NCBI RefSeq assembly: GCF_003473485.1
Contig: NC_053046.1
Span: 1,436,001 to 1,500,000, forward strand
From: Medicago truncatula
Lineage: Eukaryota > Streptophyta > Magnoliopsida > Fabales > Fabaceae
DNA length: 64,000 nucleotides
Direction: 5' to 3'
Shown here piece by piece: positions 49,035 to 63,430 of the stretch. The translations under genes and the position numbers were made by a program. The notes below the pieces were generated by a model that worked only from the letters and a program-made list of their open reading frames with translations, was not told the DNA's origin and made no database searches. The stretch's first letter is position 1. The number at the start of each line of letters is the position of its first letter.

Positions 49035-52000
49035 ATGATGAGGTTGAAGACATATGCTGGTCTTAGTTTGATGGCAACTTTGGCTATTGCATATCATGCA
49101 TTTAACAGTAGAGGCCAGTTTTATCCGGCAATGGTGTATCTTTCAACTTCCAAGATCAGTTTGGTGCTTCTTCTTAACATGGGTTTGGTTATTATGTGTG
49201 TTCTGTGGCAACTAACTAAAAAGGTATTCTTGGGTAATCTTCGAGAGGCTGAGGTTGAGAGGCTTAATGAGCAATCATGGAGGGAGGTTATGGAGATCCT
49301 CTTTGCGATTACTATTTTTAGGCAGGATTTCTCGGTTACATTCCTTGCGATGGTCACGGCATTGTTGTTAATTAAGGCTTTGCATTGGTTGGCTCAAAAG
49401 AGAGTCGAGTACATCGAGACCACTCCTACAGTGACCACATTATCCCATATTCGAATTGTATCTTTTATGGGTTTCCTTCTTCTTCTTGATAGCATTTTCT
49501 TATACAGCTCTTTGAAGCATTTGATACAAACATGGCAGGCTTCCGTTTCACTATTCTTTGCTTTCGAGTAAGCCTTCTTATTCCTTTTCCTCCTAGTATT
49601 ATTTGCTTTTGTAGTATTTATCTTTTCAAATAAACCGGACATTACATGTCATACCCCATGAATCATATTACTATATGTTGCTATCATTCTTATAATAATC
49701 ATTGAAACTATATATTTATGTATTTACTGTTTATTTATACTAAATAATCAAATTAGGTAATACCTAGGAAGATTATGGATCACAGGGAAAACATTTGTAC
49801 TATGCATGCTATCTAGCGATATATTCCTATTTTATTTGTATTTTCACATCTGTTTACTATTCGGTTTATTGCACTTTATACTTGAGTGTTTTGGTTGACA
49901 AGCTCTCTGTTTCTATCTCAGGTACATGATATTAGCAACAACAACAGTATCGATTTTTGTAAAATATGTTTTCTATGTCACTGACATACTTATGGAGGGA
50001 CAGTGGGATAAGAAACCAGTCTTCACATTTTACCTGGACCTTGTTAGGGACTTGCTGCACTTGTCCATGTATCTGTGCTTCTTCTTTGTTATTTTTGTGT
50101 AAGTGACTAGTCAATTCTTATGTATATATCTATTTATATAAGATAGAGATAATAGTCTCTGTTTTTGTGTGTCTTGTTGAGATTTACTCATTTAACTATT
50201 GGGTTGCACTTCAAATTTAGTTTACGGTCTTAACTCTTAATTAACATTTGACAATGATTTTTGGGGTTTCTTTTTCACTGACATGCAACATTTGCTTTAT
50301 GTTTTCATATTCATTTTATTTTGGTTTGATTACATGTTTGTTTAACCTTCCACTAGTTATCTTTTTTACCTACTAACTTAAAGTTGATCTATCAGAAACT
50401 ATGGAATTCCCTTGCACCTAATACGGGAGCTATACGAGACATTTAGGAACTTCAAAGCTCGCATTGCAGATTACATTAGATATCGTAAGATCACTTCAAA
50501 TATGAATGATCGCTTTCCAGAAGCAACCTCCGAAGAGCTCAATGCGTGAGTTCTAAACTTGATATAGCATATCAACTTATTAATTTTATGCATATGAAAT
50601 TTTACATATTTTTTAAATGGCTATGCAGTAGTGATGCAACTTGTATTATCTGTCGTGAAGAGATGACTGCAGCCAAGAAACTGATATGCGGACATCTTTT
50701 TCATGTTCATTGCCTTCGATCATGGCTAGAGCGACAACACACTTGCCCTACTTGCAGAGCCTTGGTTGTACCCCCAGAAAATGGAACAACTGTTGCTGGA
50801 GGTCAGCAAGGATCACAATCAGATGGTCATCAACAGGGTAATAATCATATGATAATCACTCACTGTATGTAGGACGGTATTCATAAAAAATTGAATATAA
50901 TATCTGTACAGTTAAAAAAATTATGTTTCTTGATGCTTGCTTTGTCAATTTAACTTGGGACAGGCACTGGAAGTACAGGTCAAACCGAGCTTGGTAATGG
51001 GGTGGCAACTGATAGTTTGAGTCGGCATCAAGCTAGACTCCAAGCAGCTGCTGCTGCAGCTTCAATATATGAGAAGTCTTATGTTTATCCTCCCGCAACT
51101 TCTTTTGTACGGTACGGCGTTCATGCTCGGACGTTGGGCCCTTTTGGATTTGCTTCTTTTTGAGCTTATACAGAACAACTTATGCAAATAAATAAGCTTT
51201 TATGTATTATTCATAAGCTTGTCAAGTTAATTTATGAAAAAACAGCTTATGAAGATACAATTTTTCGTTAGTATAAATATGTAAAATTAAAGCTTATTTA
51301 TTTGCATAAGCTAATTTTCATAATCTCAAAAATAGCCAATCCAAACGAGCCCAATATCCCCTTTTTTTTTTTTTGGAAATGCTTATGAAATATGTGCTAT
51401 GTTTTGGCTGGTTATAATTGATCTAACTACCTACAGCTACGCAGAGTATAGCACCAAGGCCTGTTCATATGAGAGCCTTGTGTAATACTCTTCTGAATAG
51501 TTCTCAGTCTCCATAATTCCTCTCACATATTTTGCTTCATTTTCGATTGCATTTCTATATTTTATACTTCGAAAGCATGTAATTTTAATCTTAGGGCCTG
51601 ACGGCCTAAGATTATTTTCCCCTATTGTTTTCCTGTTTTGATTATTCATTTCCTTTCGAGAAAGTTTTTGAAAGATTGAGTATGCTCTGGTGACAATGAG
51701 ATTTGCTTCATTTCATTTTTACTCATTATTTTTCCACCTAGTTCACATGTTTGCTAAGTTGGCTGTTTAATAAAGCAAAGTAACATTTTGTGGTCTTGCT
51801 TTTCATAGATTACGTCAACTCAAAATATTGATAATACTGAATTAGTCTTTAAAATGTTTTAATACTAAGTAAGTGTGGCTTTTTCTCAAATTTACAGATC
51901 TCCTGGGTACACTAATTATCCCCCGGTTGCTGCTGAATCTACCAGTGTTGATCTTAATGGAGAACAAGCTTCCAGTCAACAAGCACAAAATCAGTTTCAT

Positions 52001-52437
52001 ATCCCTGGTGGGCCAATAAATGCACCCTTTCCTTCAACAGGACATTTCCATTATCTTCCTTCCCAACCATACATGGCCCCTTTGAATTATGGAGAGGGGT
52101 TTGAAAATGATCCAAATATCTCAAAATCTCAGCTGGAAGCTCATAAAAAAATTCTACAACAACAGATTGAGGTACAATTACACTTATTCTTTTTCTTTCA
52201 CTGTGTAATTAGTTTGTTTGATAAAAAAATTGAATTGCATATTTTGAGTGGAGATGAAATTGATTATAGTAACTCACGATAGATCTCCCCTCTCCCACTT
52301 TTAAACAGATTCTGCAAAATCAGCTACAGAATCTGCAGAGCACAGAGGCTAAGAGAAGTGTAGATGACGGCGCACCATCATCAGAAAGCAAAGGCAAGCT
52401 TAGCTCTTCCTCGGAGATTCAAGATGGAAAAGCATAA
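49035..52437 (+). CDS. HRD1: ERAD-associated E3 ubiquitin ligase HRD1
   Basis: Seven coding exons: 49035-49567, 49922-50098, 50396-50545, 50629-50837, 50964-51111, 51898-52171, 52309-52437; GT-AG and in phase, 539 residues. HRD1 is an ER-membrane RING ligase that ubiquitinates misfolded proteins for retrotranslocation and proteasomal decay, with SEL1L/HRD3 as partner. The N-terminal half has several hydrophobic membrane segments (for example ISLVLLLNMGLVIMCVLW, FSVTFLAMVTALLLIKAL, IVSFMGFLLLLDSIFLY, YLCFFFVIFV). The RING-H2 domain spans about residues 291-328: CIIC, CGHLFHVHC, CPTC. Downstream is a low-complexity Gln/Ser/Pro-rich cytosolic tail with AAAAAA near exon 5, ending in a short Gln-rich helix (KKILQQQIEILQNQLQNLQ). 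The start uses the first of two adjacent ATGs. Longer than the roughly 490-residue Arabidopsis homologue mainly in the tail. Confidence 0.93.
51136..51354. mobile_element. MITE in HRD1 intron 5
   Basis: Ends TTGGGCCCTTTTGGATTTG near 51134 and its near complement CCAATCCAAACGAGCCCAA at 51336-51354. The interior is rich in AAGCTTAT/ATAAGCTT and TATTTGCATAAGC phrases in inverse order. About 220 bp, no coding. Related to the GCTTAT-rich MITE in SMG9 intron 2. Target duplication unclear. Confidence 0.6.
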
Positions 52438-53910
52438 AGTCAATTGTGTATGTCTTGTCCTATAGCAGGAGAATACCAAATGTAGATATAGAAAGAGGAA
52501 AATACTGATATTGTAAATGCACAGTGCCCCTTAAAATTGATTTCTTTGGTTTTTTTAGATGTCGACTGAAAAATATTGCTGACTATTTTGTCATAAGTAT
52601 CGATAATATGTGATGACTTCCCGGTTATAAATGGCATGCATATGTTGATGCAAGTAACTGGGATTAGTGGATAGTCCCATATTGAAGAAGTGAGAGCTTT
52701 AGTGGGATAGGGTTAGGGGGAAAGAGAAATTTTCAAGTTTGTTTAAAATAGTGAGTTTATAGAGAATGATAAATGAATGTTTACCACTAATATATTGTTA
52801 ATGTTAAGAGTATTATAACAACATATATTAGATTTAAAGAATTTATGATAGTCCTAAAAAATCCTCAAAAATCATAATACAATACATTTTGAATTCATCA
52901 AATTACCGAGATTTTGTATCATGAAAAAAAGTTAGAAAAGCTTTCTCCACTTAATATCCCAATTCCTTACACTTCTTCCTTTCTTTTCCAAAGTCTTTTT
53001 TCCTTGAATCTTCCAAATAGAGCCTAAGTGCATCATTGGAAATTCTATTCATAAATTAGTCAACGATTCTATAAGACAAACTTAAATTAGTCATTGAGAT
53101 TAAAAAAATTAACCTATAAAACACTATTCAAATTAGTAAATTAGTGTCTGATTCTCTTAAGTTAGTCATTGAGATTAAAAAAATCCAAAGAACATGAATC
53201 TATAAAACGCTATTCAACTAATGTGATTATGCAACGACAACTGGACTCCATCACCATGTGTATGTGTTGACATTTAGTTACTTTGTCTCTATCTTTTTGA
53301 TAATCACTCGTTATTTTTCTTCAAAATAATTTATTTTAATTATTCATTAATAATTTCTTCTAATCAAAATAAATCAAAGTTGACATGAATATACTTCCCC
53401 TTTTTTCTTGTTATTCCATTTTCTACATTTTTGTCTTCTTCCTCAAACCCCTTCGCATAAATGGTGTTTTGCAAGTTTGAGAGAAATAGATACAAAAAAT
53501 AGCTAGTGGGTCCCACCATCATTAATTATATTTTACTTTTTTCAAGATTTTATGTGTCTTTATCACTCCAAATTGAAGAAATGAAAAAACACATAAATGA
53601 AGAGGATCCTAACCCATTTGCATGCGCTTCAACGATGTAGATTATCCAAAAAAAAATCCATGTAGATTATCCAAAAAAAAATCCATAATGATAAACCAAA
53701 GTCCTCAAATACATATTTTTTGAGATAACACTACTTAATGTTAAAATACAATGGTTTTGTTTGAGACAACACTACTTGATTGGTTTGGTTCAGTTTGAAC
53801 TCAATGCACGGAGAAAGAAAAAGAGTAAATCAATTTAATTGGTTTGTTAACTTTTTTTTTTTTGAGCAAATGGTTTGTTAACTTGAATCTTCAGATTTAT
53901 CATGTCTTTG
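52438..53910. other. HRD1 3' flank, intergenic
   Basis: No gene. A short local duplication near 53090-53215 repeats 'tagtcattgagattaaaaaaat' and 'ctataaaac(a/g)ctattcaa'. Confidence 0.35.
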
Positions 53911-53916
53911 ATTTTT

Positions 53917-53996
53917 TTTGGTGTCCGGGATTCGAACCCTGAACCTTGCATATATTATGAATTATTTTTACCAACTAAGTTAAGCTCACTGAGACA
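53917..53996 (-). mobile_element. Truncated SINE, minus strand
   Basis: The reverse complement reads GTGAGCTTAACTTAGTTGGT, then GGGTTCGAATCCCGGACACC and A-rich sequence, matching the 5' (tRNA-like) half of the SINE family. The 3' unique part is missing. Confidence 0.65.
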
Positions 53997-54059
53997 TCAT
54001 GTCCTTGATTTGATTCTAATATGGATGATGCCTAAATTGTGGGTATTTTTTTTTCTTTC

Positions 54060-54140
54060 AAATATCTTAATAGCAGAGTCTCACACATTTTAAATGTGAA
54101 AGTCTGGAGGTTCGAACCTCAACCCCTACATAAAATTGTT
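54060..54140 (-). mobile_element. SINE fragment, minus strand
   Basis: The reverse complement contains TATGTAGGGGTTGAGGTTCGAACC (B-box region) followed by a CACATTTAAAATGTG hairpin, resembling the central part of the SINE family. Only a fragment. Confidence 0.45.
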
Positions 54141-55238
54141 CTTACATCTAAAAATTGAGATGTACTTACAAGACTATTGAATAATTTATCTAACCACCAA
54201 TAAAAGTTAATCTTATGAGTAAATTTATAAATGGTACCCATAAATTAATTTTTATTGGCTATTGAATAAATTTATAAGTGGCCTATACTTTTTTTATTCC
54301 ACCCTAAAACAACCTTTTAACATATAACGTAACCATACTTGCAGCCATGTTTTTGTTCTAACGTTATCTATACTTGGAGCCATGTTTTTGTTTGGTCTAA
54401 ATGTGGGTAGGTGGGCATATAGCTCAAACGATTGACCAATTGAAATTTAACTACCCCGATTGAAATTTTAAAATATTTAGTTGGCACAAAATTCTCCTCT
54501 TTTTTTATTGCTTTAGAACTCTTTCCTCGTGACTTTTTCCCCAACTTATTCTTGATATATACATATAGTCATGTAAGGCTTGACTTTGACTTTCTATTAA
54601 CTTTGTGTGTTCTACTTTAATACACCTTGTGCGAAGTAGGTCGATCACTCTTGATATTGTTAATATATCTCATTTTAGTTTATTCAAAAAAGAAAAGTTA
54701 TATAAAACTTGACTAAAATATATAAAAAATAATAATTATACAAAATAACATCTTGTTGTAACTTCAACCCTACATTTCATTGATATTTATCTAACATGTT
54801 ACGCTGCTCATCATAGTAGAAGTTAACATTAATTTCACATATTTCTTTTATCGAAGATAATTATATTTAAGATATATGAGATACTAAATATGAATATATT
54901 TATTTAGTTGAGATTTGAAAGTTGATCTTTGAGAGTTTAATCCCATTTGTAATGTACAACTCAAGTTGGTAAATAACATGTTCTTATAGATGGCTATGCA
55001 TGTACCTTAAGATTTCCCAAAATATTTTCCTAATAAAATATCATGAGTTATTGTGTATCTAACAAAAAGGGTAGATACTAAAGAAGGGTGTGTTCTTGTA
55101 AATCATGCGAGTATTTCCCACCAAACTCTCCTACAAGGCTGAGAGACGACCAGCCAGCCAGCCAGCCAACCATATAGTATTTATTTATTATTAAGACCAA
55201 AGTTGTGTTTGAAAAAATATATAAAATGAAACAAGTGT
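54141..55238. other. Region upstream of chalcone synthase A
   Basis: No gene. AT-rich; a CCAGCCAGCCAGCCAGCCAA tetranucleotide run near 55149-55170 has weaker counterparts (GAGCCAGCCAG at 59189; GACAGCCAGAC at 62855) upstream of the other chalcone synthase copies, so the duplicated unit includes at least 250 bp of upstream DNA. Confidence 0.4.
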
Positions 55239-55250
55239 TTGAGAGTGAAG

Positions 55251-55307
55251 CACGTGATGTTCAGCTACCTACCCTCCTCCAATGTTCACTATTTCCCTTC
55301 ATATAAA
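55251..55307 (+). promoter_or_regulatory. Chalcone synthase A core promoter (G-box, H-box, TATA)
   Basis: CACGTG G-box at 55251-55256, CCTACC H-box at 55268-55273, and a TATA-like ATATAAA at 55301-55307, about 100 bp before the ATG. The G-box/H-box pair is the classical light- and elicitor-response module of legume chalcone synthase promoters, bound by bZIP and MYB factors. Spacing and order fit; activity is inferred. Confidence 0.75.
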
Positions 55308-55403
55308 ACCATCTCACCCCAAATATATTATTTCCACCACAACAAACACTCTTCACTTCAGCCTTTTCCTTTTATACAACAAAGTACTGTGAACCATATC
55401 AAG

Positions 55404-56699
<1,296 letters not shown>

Positions 56700-58480
56700 A
56701 TTTCTTGATTGTTTTATTTTATTGTATTACTTTTAAACTTGAAATTCCATGTAAGAATAAAGACATAGTTCATGTACCATTGATGTTAAGACGAATATAC
56801 TGTTTGTAGCTTCTTCTTTTTCTCGCAAATATTGTTAATTGATTTTATTTTAGCATTTGTTACTTATTTAAAATAAATATAGTCACGCCCCTTAACTATT
56901 AATTAATAACATATTTGCATAAAATAATAAGGAGAATGCTAACCATTATTCTTGAGGCATTGAATAAGGGGATAAAAATAGAAATATAGCATTGAAAAAT
57001 AATGAAAAGTGATAAATTTAACTTTTTAAAAGTCAAAATGTTATTGAAACCAATAGGGCAATGGTTAGCAAGTCGCAAATGATAATTATATCTCCGATTT
57101 TTCATATAAAAATGAGTATATGTCAAAAGTAGCTGATCTGAGTTGTGAATTAGGGGGACTTATTGACAAGCAGTTAGTTTTGGTGGCTTAATTGCTCTTT
57201 GGCAGTAGTTGTGCATTTTAGTTTTAGGAGAAGATTTTGTTTTCTTTTCCTCTATAGTGCACTCAATTCCGGTTGATATTTGGTAGTTGTTATGTTTATT
57301 AGCATGTTCCTTTGTCCTCCTTGTATTTCTTGTTATATGAATATTCTCTATCAATAAATTTTTTGGATTAAAAAATATATAGTTACATCAGCACCATATT
57401 TTAACCCAAAACTTTAAAACATTAGATTTATGAATCTTCTCATTTATATAGTGCTCAATATCCACTTTTCCATCTAATATGAGACTCTTTTACCCACACT
57501 TAATATACCAACACAATTTTATTAAAAATAATAGAAAATTGATTATTTGTTTATATTGATGAGGTCCCCTCGGAGATGAGGGTACTTTGGGTGGCAAGGA
57601 TGGGGAGAAGGTGATTACCTCGCCCTATCCCGTTGACATTTTCGGTGACAATACATTCTTTTGTACATTTTTATATAAGCTTACTATGAAGTGTTCATTG
57701 TTGATGTCTCATGCACTGACGATCACTCATATAGCTTGTGGTAATAGATGTCAAATCTCTAATTCGTAATTTTATTTTTAATTAGTCTTCTTGCTAATTT
57801 GAATTTGGATGTCAGTTTTGCTATTATTAAATGAATGAAAGAATTTTGGTTTACATTTTAATTGACTCCAGTTGCACCAGTATTCCGAAATAAATACATA
57901 ATGACAAATCACATTTCAAAATCGACTAAAATTATGTCCAATGTTGTTGTCGTTTAGAAAGAGAAATGACATTTTTATCTAAAATTAAAATAAAAAGTTT
58001 GTTTAAAATTTTAAATTAAGATAAAGGATCAAGATAAAATTTTTCCTTTTAATCTAAATTTAAATGTTTTTTAATTATGTTATTTAAAAATGAAACACCA
58101 AAAATATAGTTAATATGTTACTTGAAGTAGCAATTCAGAAAAATCTTAATAAATTTGTAAAATATCGCTTAAAAATTCATGAGAGACAACTATTATCAAA
58201 CAACTATACTTTGATCATATACGAGTTTATGCATATGAGCGGTGCTATATTTTAAGAAAGATGGCATCACGAAATCTTCAAGATTCAAGAATTATGAGCA
58301 GCCAATCACAACACACTACTCGTCACAATTCAAGAAGATGTGGCGGAAAACAAAGGAGGTGAACAATAAATCCAGCAATAAGAGATTGCTAGTTGTTTCT
58401 GGAAAAATTCGCTAGTAAATTCCTTCCCTAGAAATAGCATTTTCCTATACATATATAAACTATTTTTGTTAACAAACAAA
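56700..58480. other. Intergenic between CHS A and the LINE fragment
   Basis: CHS A 3'UTR to about 56800, then AT-rich DNA. A less AT-rich patch at 57565-57650 ('gaggtcccctcggagatgagggtactttgg...cgccctatcccg') is not recognised as a gene; it may be a retroelement scrap. Confidence 0.3.
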
Positions 58481-58995
58481 AATGGAATATATTAACACCA
58501 AGAGATCGAGTCCTTGCAAACACAAGGTGTGCCAACAAGGACCTCAAAAGTTTACAGGTTTACATACTGAGTAGTCAAAATCAAAGGAAAAGAAAAGGAA
58601 TTAGCCTATACCCATACACACAAACGGGTTCGACCAACACATATGAAAGTTCAAACCAATATCTGCATTATAAGCCTTCATCCACCAAGAAGAATGTAAT
58701 TTAACTTTATCTAACAATTGGTGAGCGGAGTTTTCCTGTTTTCCTTATTCTTGAATAAAATATGTTGTTGCGCTTACACCATAAAACCCAAACATAACAA
58801 AGTCAAAGGAGCTGCATAAAGGAGCGACACACTCGTATACCACTTGAAGAATGAACAAAATGGTCTTGTAATTGATTCGGGTCGACAGATGCCACACCAA
58901 TCTGCAATCTAACAAGACTCCAAAGAGAAACAAGAGTAGGGTAGAATAGAAACACATGATCAGCCGTCTCTGATGCTCCACAACCTATCACACAG
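58480..58995 (-). mobile_element. LINE 3' end fragment
   Basis: On the minus strand, broken frames read GCGASETADHVFLFYPTLVSLW, then WCERNNIFF-like sequence, then QLLDKVKLHSSWWMKAY and a stop, followed by about 150 bp resembling a LINE 3'UTR. This is the zf-RVT and C-terminal part of a plant LINE ORF2, homologous to 20830-20990 of the plus-strand LINE. It lies between the two chalcone synthase genes. Inactive. Confidence 0.7.
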
Positions 58996-59285
58996 AATTG
59001 TTATCCTTGTCAGATAGAGACTTATATTGTATCTAAAATATAGTGTTGTTTTTTTTGTCTTCATTAACATCATTGTAGCAAATTATTGTTTATTAAAATA
59101 ATAAAAAGAGGGTAGAGAGGGCTTCAAAGTCATGTGGATATTTTCCACCAAACTCACACATGGAATGTCTTGGACACATTCATGCACGTTGAGCCAGCCA
59201 GATTAACAAAAGTATCTTGTTTTGGTTGTTGAATATAATATAATATTTGTCAAAATGGAAAGTGTTTCAAAGTGCTCTAGTCAAA
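58996..59285. other. Upstream region of chalcone synthase B
   Basis: No gene. The phrase TATTTTCCACCAAACTC at 59139-59155 matches TATTTCCCACCAAACTC at 55110-55126 upstream of copy A, showing the duplication includes the promoter. Confidence 0.5.
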
Positions 59286-59361
59286 CACGTGATGCTCAGC
59301 TACCCTCCAATCCAATATCCACCATCTCCCTTTAATTTCCAAATCTTCCATTCATATATAA
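59286..59361 (+). promoter_or_regulatory. Chalcone synthase B core promoter (G-box, TATA)
   Basis: CACGTG at 59286-59291 followed by GATGCTCAGCTACCCTCC. The full CCTACC H-box of copy A is shortened to CTACCC here. TATATAA-type TATA box at about 59355-59361. About 225 bp to the ATG, longer than in copy A because of an extra AT-rich leader with TATATATATATATCATATAT. Confidence 0.7.
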
Positions 59362-59514
59362 TCCTCTTCTCTCAAACATGTTTTCACCACAACACTCTTC
59401 ACCCTTTCCTTTCTACAACAAATACTAAGTTCAAAATACATTACATATTTAGTTTCATACCAATATATATATATATCATATATTTGCTACATAGAAACTA
59501 CCAAAAATACCAAG

Positions 59515-60893
59515 ATGGTGAGTGTATCTGAAATTCGCAAGGCTCAAAGGGCAGAAGGTCCTGCAACCATATTGGCCATTGGCACTGCAAATCCAGCAAA
59601 CTGTGTTGAACAAAGCACATATCCTGATTTTTACTTTAAAATCACAAACAGTGAGCATAAAGTCGAACTCAAAGAAAAATTTCAACGCATGTGTAAGTAC
59701 TTTTTTGCATTATTATTTTTATGATCAGAATAGTTAAATTACATATAACATGATCCAAATATAGTAGAATCACCAGTGATATGAAATTTGCCTACCAAAT
59801 TGATACATATTATTTTCATTAAAAGACCTATTATTATTTGATTGATTTTGATGATATCCGAAAATTGTTCTACTAATGATATTTCTTTATAACTACTTCA
59901 GGTGATAAATCTATGATCAAGAGGAGATACATGTATCTTACTGAAGAGATTTTGAAAGAAAATCCTAGTGTATGCGAATACATGGCACCTTCATTGGATG
60001 CTAGGCAAGACATGGTGGTGGTAGAGGTGCCTAGACTAGGAAAGGAGGCTGCAGTGAAGGCTATAAAAGAATGGGGCCAACCAAAATCAAAGATTACACA
60101 CTTAATATTTTGTACCACAAGTGGTGTAGACATGCCTGGTGCCGATTACCAACTCACAAAACTCTTAGGTCTTCGTCCATATGTGAAGAGATACATGATG
60201 TACCAACAAGGATGCTTTGCAGGTGGGACGGTGCTTCGTTTGGCCAAGGACTTGGCTGAGAATAATAAAGGTGCTCGTGTGTTGGTTGTTTGTTCTGAAG
60301 TTACTGCAGTGACATTCCGTGGTCCTAGTGATACTCATTTGGACAGTCTTGTTGGACAAGCACTCTTTGGAGATGGAGCTGCTGCACTCATTGTTGGTTC
60401 TGACCCAATACCAGAAATTGAGAAACCTATATTTGAGATGGTTTGGACTGCACAAACAATTGCTCCAGACAGTGAGGGGGCCATTGACGGTCATCTTCGT
60501 GAAGCTGGTCTAACATTTCACCTTCTTAAAGATGTTCCTGGGATTGTTTCAAAGAACATTGATAAAGCATTGATCGATGCTTTCCAACCATTAAACATTT
60601 CTGATTACAACTCAATCTTTTGGATTGCTCATCCAGGTGGACCCGCAATTCTTGATCAAGTTGAACAAAAGTTAGGCTTAAAACCTGAAAAGATGAAAGC
60701 CACTAGAGAAGTACTTAGTGAATATGGTAACATGTCAAGTGCATGTGTATTGTTTATCTTAGATGAGATGCGAAAGAAATCTTCTCAAGAGGGGCTTAAG
60801 ACCACAGGAGAAGGGCTTGATTGGGGTGTGTTGTTCGGCTTTGGACCTGGACTTACCATTGAAACCGTTGTTTTGCACAGTGTGGCTATATGA
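59515..60893 (+). CDS. CHS: Chalcone synthase B
   Basis: Two exons, 59515-59692 and 59902-60893, 389 residues, with the intron at the same Cys codon as in copy A. The catalytic Cys164, His303 and Asn336 contexts ([26 protein letters not shown]) are intact, so it should make naringenin chalcone from p-coumaroyl-CoA and malonyl-CoA. Differences from copy A: Leu for Met at residue 20, IDAF for VEAF near 285, EQK for EEK, SSQ for SAQ. The 209-bp intron has about 80 bp extra relative to copy A but shares its 3' part ('cattaaaagacc', 'ctacttcag'). The start is fixed by alignment with copy A. It lies about 4.1 kb downstream of copy A in the same orientation: a tandem duplicate. Confidence 0.97.
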
Positions 60894-60959
60894 TAAGCTT
60901 AATTAGTTTATTTTCATTTGTATGCTTTCAAATTTGTTCGACTTTTATAAATTAGTTTA

Positions 60960-61510
60960 TTCTCACAATGAAAATGGAGAGTAATGTAAAGCTATTTATA
61001 GCCACGACACCATCCTAAATTGTATCTACAATCAAGGAAACGTTTAAAATTATTCAAACTTGTCAAAAAGGCATTAGTCACACCACAATAAACCGTTCAA
61101 ACATTGCTTGTAATTAACGTCACAATCTAAATTCTAGATTATTTTAGATTATATAATCCCAACTCATGCCTAGTATTAGTTCATAAAATATGCACAAGTT
61201 GTGTTAAAATTTCTGATTCAAGAGATTTGACACGTTTAAGATTATATAATTTGAACTATGTTTAGAACACATAAAACAGGAAAAAGTTATCAATAAATCA
61301 AATTCTATAACGACAACAACAAACTACATTATACATAACAATTTCAACAACGTAAACCAACATAATTAAACACAAACAAAGATCATGAATCAGTCAAACT
61401 AAATTATTCATATCGTCTATCGTTGTAAGCCTTGATTTTTTTTCCTATGTTTTGGGTTGAATTAAAATCTCTTGAATATCATGGAAAGATCATACCAAAA
61501 CGCGTCTAAC
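60960..61510 (+). repeat. Dispersed repeat family, copy 2
   Basis: Counterpart of 8900-9430 in the same orientation; shared blocks are listed there. Contains ATTATATAAT palindromes at about 61149 and 61242. No coding capacity. It starts about 70 bp after the CHS B stop codon, so it may overlap that gene's 3'UTR. Confidence 0.6.
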
Positions 61511-62934
61511 TCGACCAATCCATTCAAACTATGCTGGCCAAATATGGATAACATAGTTCTCACGTCATCGCCATTTTAGATTGACCGAACGCTTCCATCT
61601 AAGTTGATCGATGGACAACGATGTCAAAGTAAAAACGAAATGAAAAAGTAACAACATGTCACTTATTAGAACGAATTAAAAAGTAAGAGGTTTTTTTACA
61701 CAATAAAAAATATATATAAAAAAGAAGAAGCAAGTGACAATTAAATAATACAATGATTTTAATTCTTTGTATGTGAAATCAAAATTACCCAAAACAAGAT
61801 GCAATTTTGAATTATATTTTTCAATCGCATTCTTTAGTGATTCATTGCAGAAAATAATGAAGCGGCATATCAAAATGAAGATGAAATTGACAAAAAAAGA
61901 ATGGTATGTGTCAGAACTCTAAACATATAGTCCCTTAACAAAAAAAAAAAAAAAACTCTAAACATATGGTAGAAGAGCTATAATGGGAATTCGTAGGCAA
62001 ATGAGTATCTTAAGTCTCAATTAGATAGATTCTCAAAATATTCTTCAATAAAAGTAGTTGTCATGTAAAATTAAATGTTAAGAAATTATAGTTTCTTTTT
62101 ACAAAAATAAATGATAGTTTTTTTTGTCAAAAAATAAATAAATGATAGTTGAATACAATTTTTTTCATTACATAAAAAAAAAAATTAATGAGGTTAATCA
62201 TTATTCTATATGTGTGTGTGTATGTTGTCGATTTTACTTATAATAATTGAGTCATGTTTATAGTTTCTTAAAAAAAATGACTTTTTATAAACATAAATTT
62301 TATAGTTTCTTAAAAAAATTAAAGACTTGTTATTAAAATCAAAAGATAAACATTTGATAAGGACATTCATGTATATTTTCTTTTCCGCACGTACTTTATA
62401 ATATCCTTAAAGCACGTCTCAAATGTGTATATATTTTAATGTCTAAATATAAATTGAAGTCGATCTCCTCTTTTTTTTTAAATAACAAATGACACAACGT
62501 ATTTACCTAAAAAAATGACAGAAAGTAACTAAACTTGCAACAATATTTTTTTAGGTATAAACTCGCAACAATATTGTTAATCGAGTGATATACTCAAATG
62601 ATTAATAAACTTTAGTTAAGAACTAATTGTTAGAAGAATTCATTTCAAATATTTACTAGAACAATATATCATTGTTCAAATTTTACTTACTAATGAACTT
62701 AAATTCGAACTACGACAATGTTATTTTCCTAGAAATCGAAGAGTTAAAAAGACAAAAAGAGCTCACAGCCATGTTTAGTCTAATGGCCAATTATTGCTTA
62801 CTAAATATTAAATAAAACACAATAGGAATAGGGGAAAGACCAAACTCATACATGTGACAGCCAGACATATATAGTATTGTATTAGCACCAAGTTGTATTC
62901 AATGTGAAAAAAATTGCACGATGAAAATGTTACA
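61511..62934. other. Intergenic before the CHS remnant
   Basis: AT-rich, homopolymer runs and short frames only. No gene seen. Confidence 0.35.
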
Positions 62935-63430
62935 AGTATTTTAGTGAAGCGTACGATGTTTAGCTACCCTTCAATTCAGTATGCACTAACATATATTCCA
63001 ATAATGAGAAACCTTAATGATCTGTTCCAATCCATCATCACACATCGTACTCATTCCTTTTCTATATATACAACAAAAATACTGTTTACCAACATACTAT
63101 ATAGTTGCTATTATTAGAAGGTTAATATATCAAGATGGTGAGTGAAGGAGCGTTAAAGTTCTTGAGGAAGAACTTTATTTTCTATCATGGTTCTATCCGT
63201 CTTTATGGACTAGTTTCTACGATTGTACGTAGAGAATACTCGCCTTACAACAATAAAATAGATATTCACAAGAATCATAGGGCAGGGCAGAAGGCCCTGC
63301 AATCATCTTGGCCATAGGAACTGCAAATCCACCAAATTGTGTTGAACAAAGCACATATCCTGATTTCTATACTTCAGAATCGCAAATAGCGAGCACAAGA
63401 CGCAACTCAGAGAGAAATTTCAGCGCATTT
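62935..63430 (+). pseudogene. Chalcone synthase remnant (promoter and exon 1 only)
   Basis: The promoter-like block 62945-62975 matches CHS A and B (GTGAAGC...GATGTTTAGCTACCCTTCAATTC), but the G-box reads CGTACG instead of CACGTG. ATG at 63135 in the context ATCAAGATGGTGAGTG, as in copy A. Then about 140 bp of unrelated sequence interrupts the coding region, which resumes at about 63282 with codons for [28 protein letters not shown] 2-bp insertion near 63372 then shifts the frame, and the Met before the splice site is Ile. The splice donor (GTAAGT at 63431) is kept. No exon 2 is recognisable in the remaining 570 bp, though introns of the sister genes are only 126-209 bp. Non-functional. Confidence 0.85.
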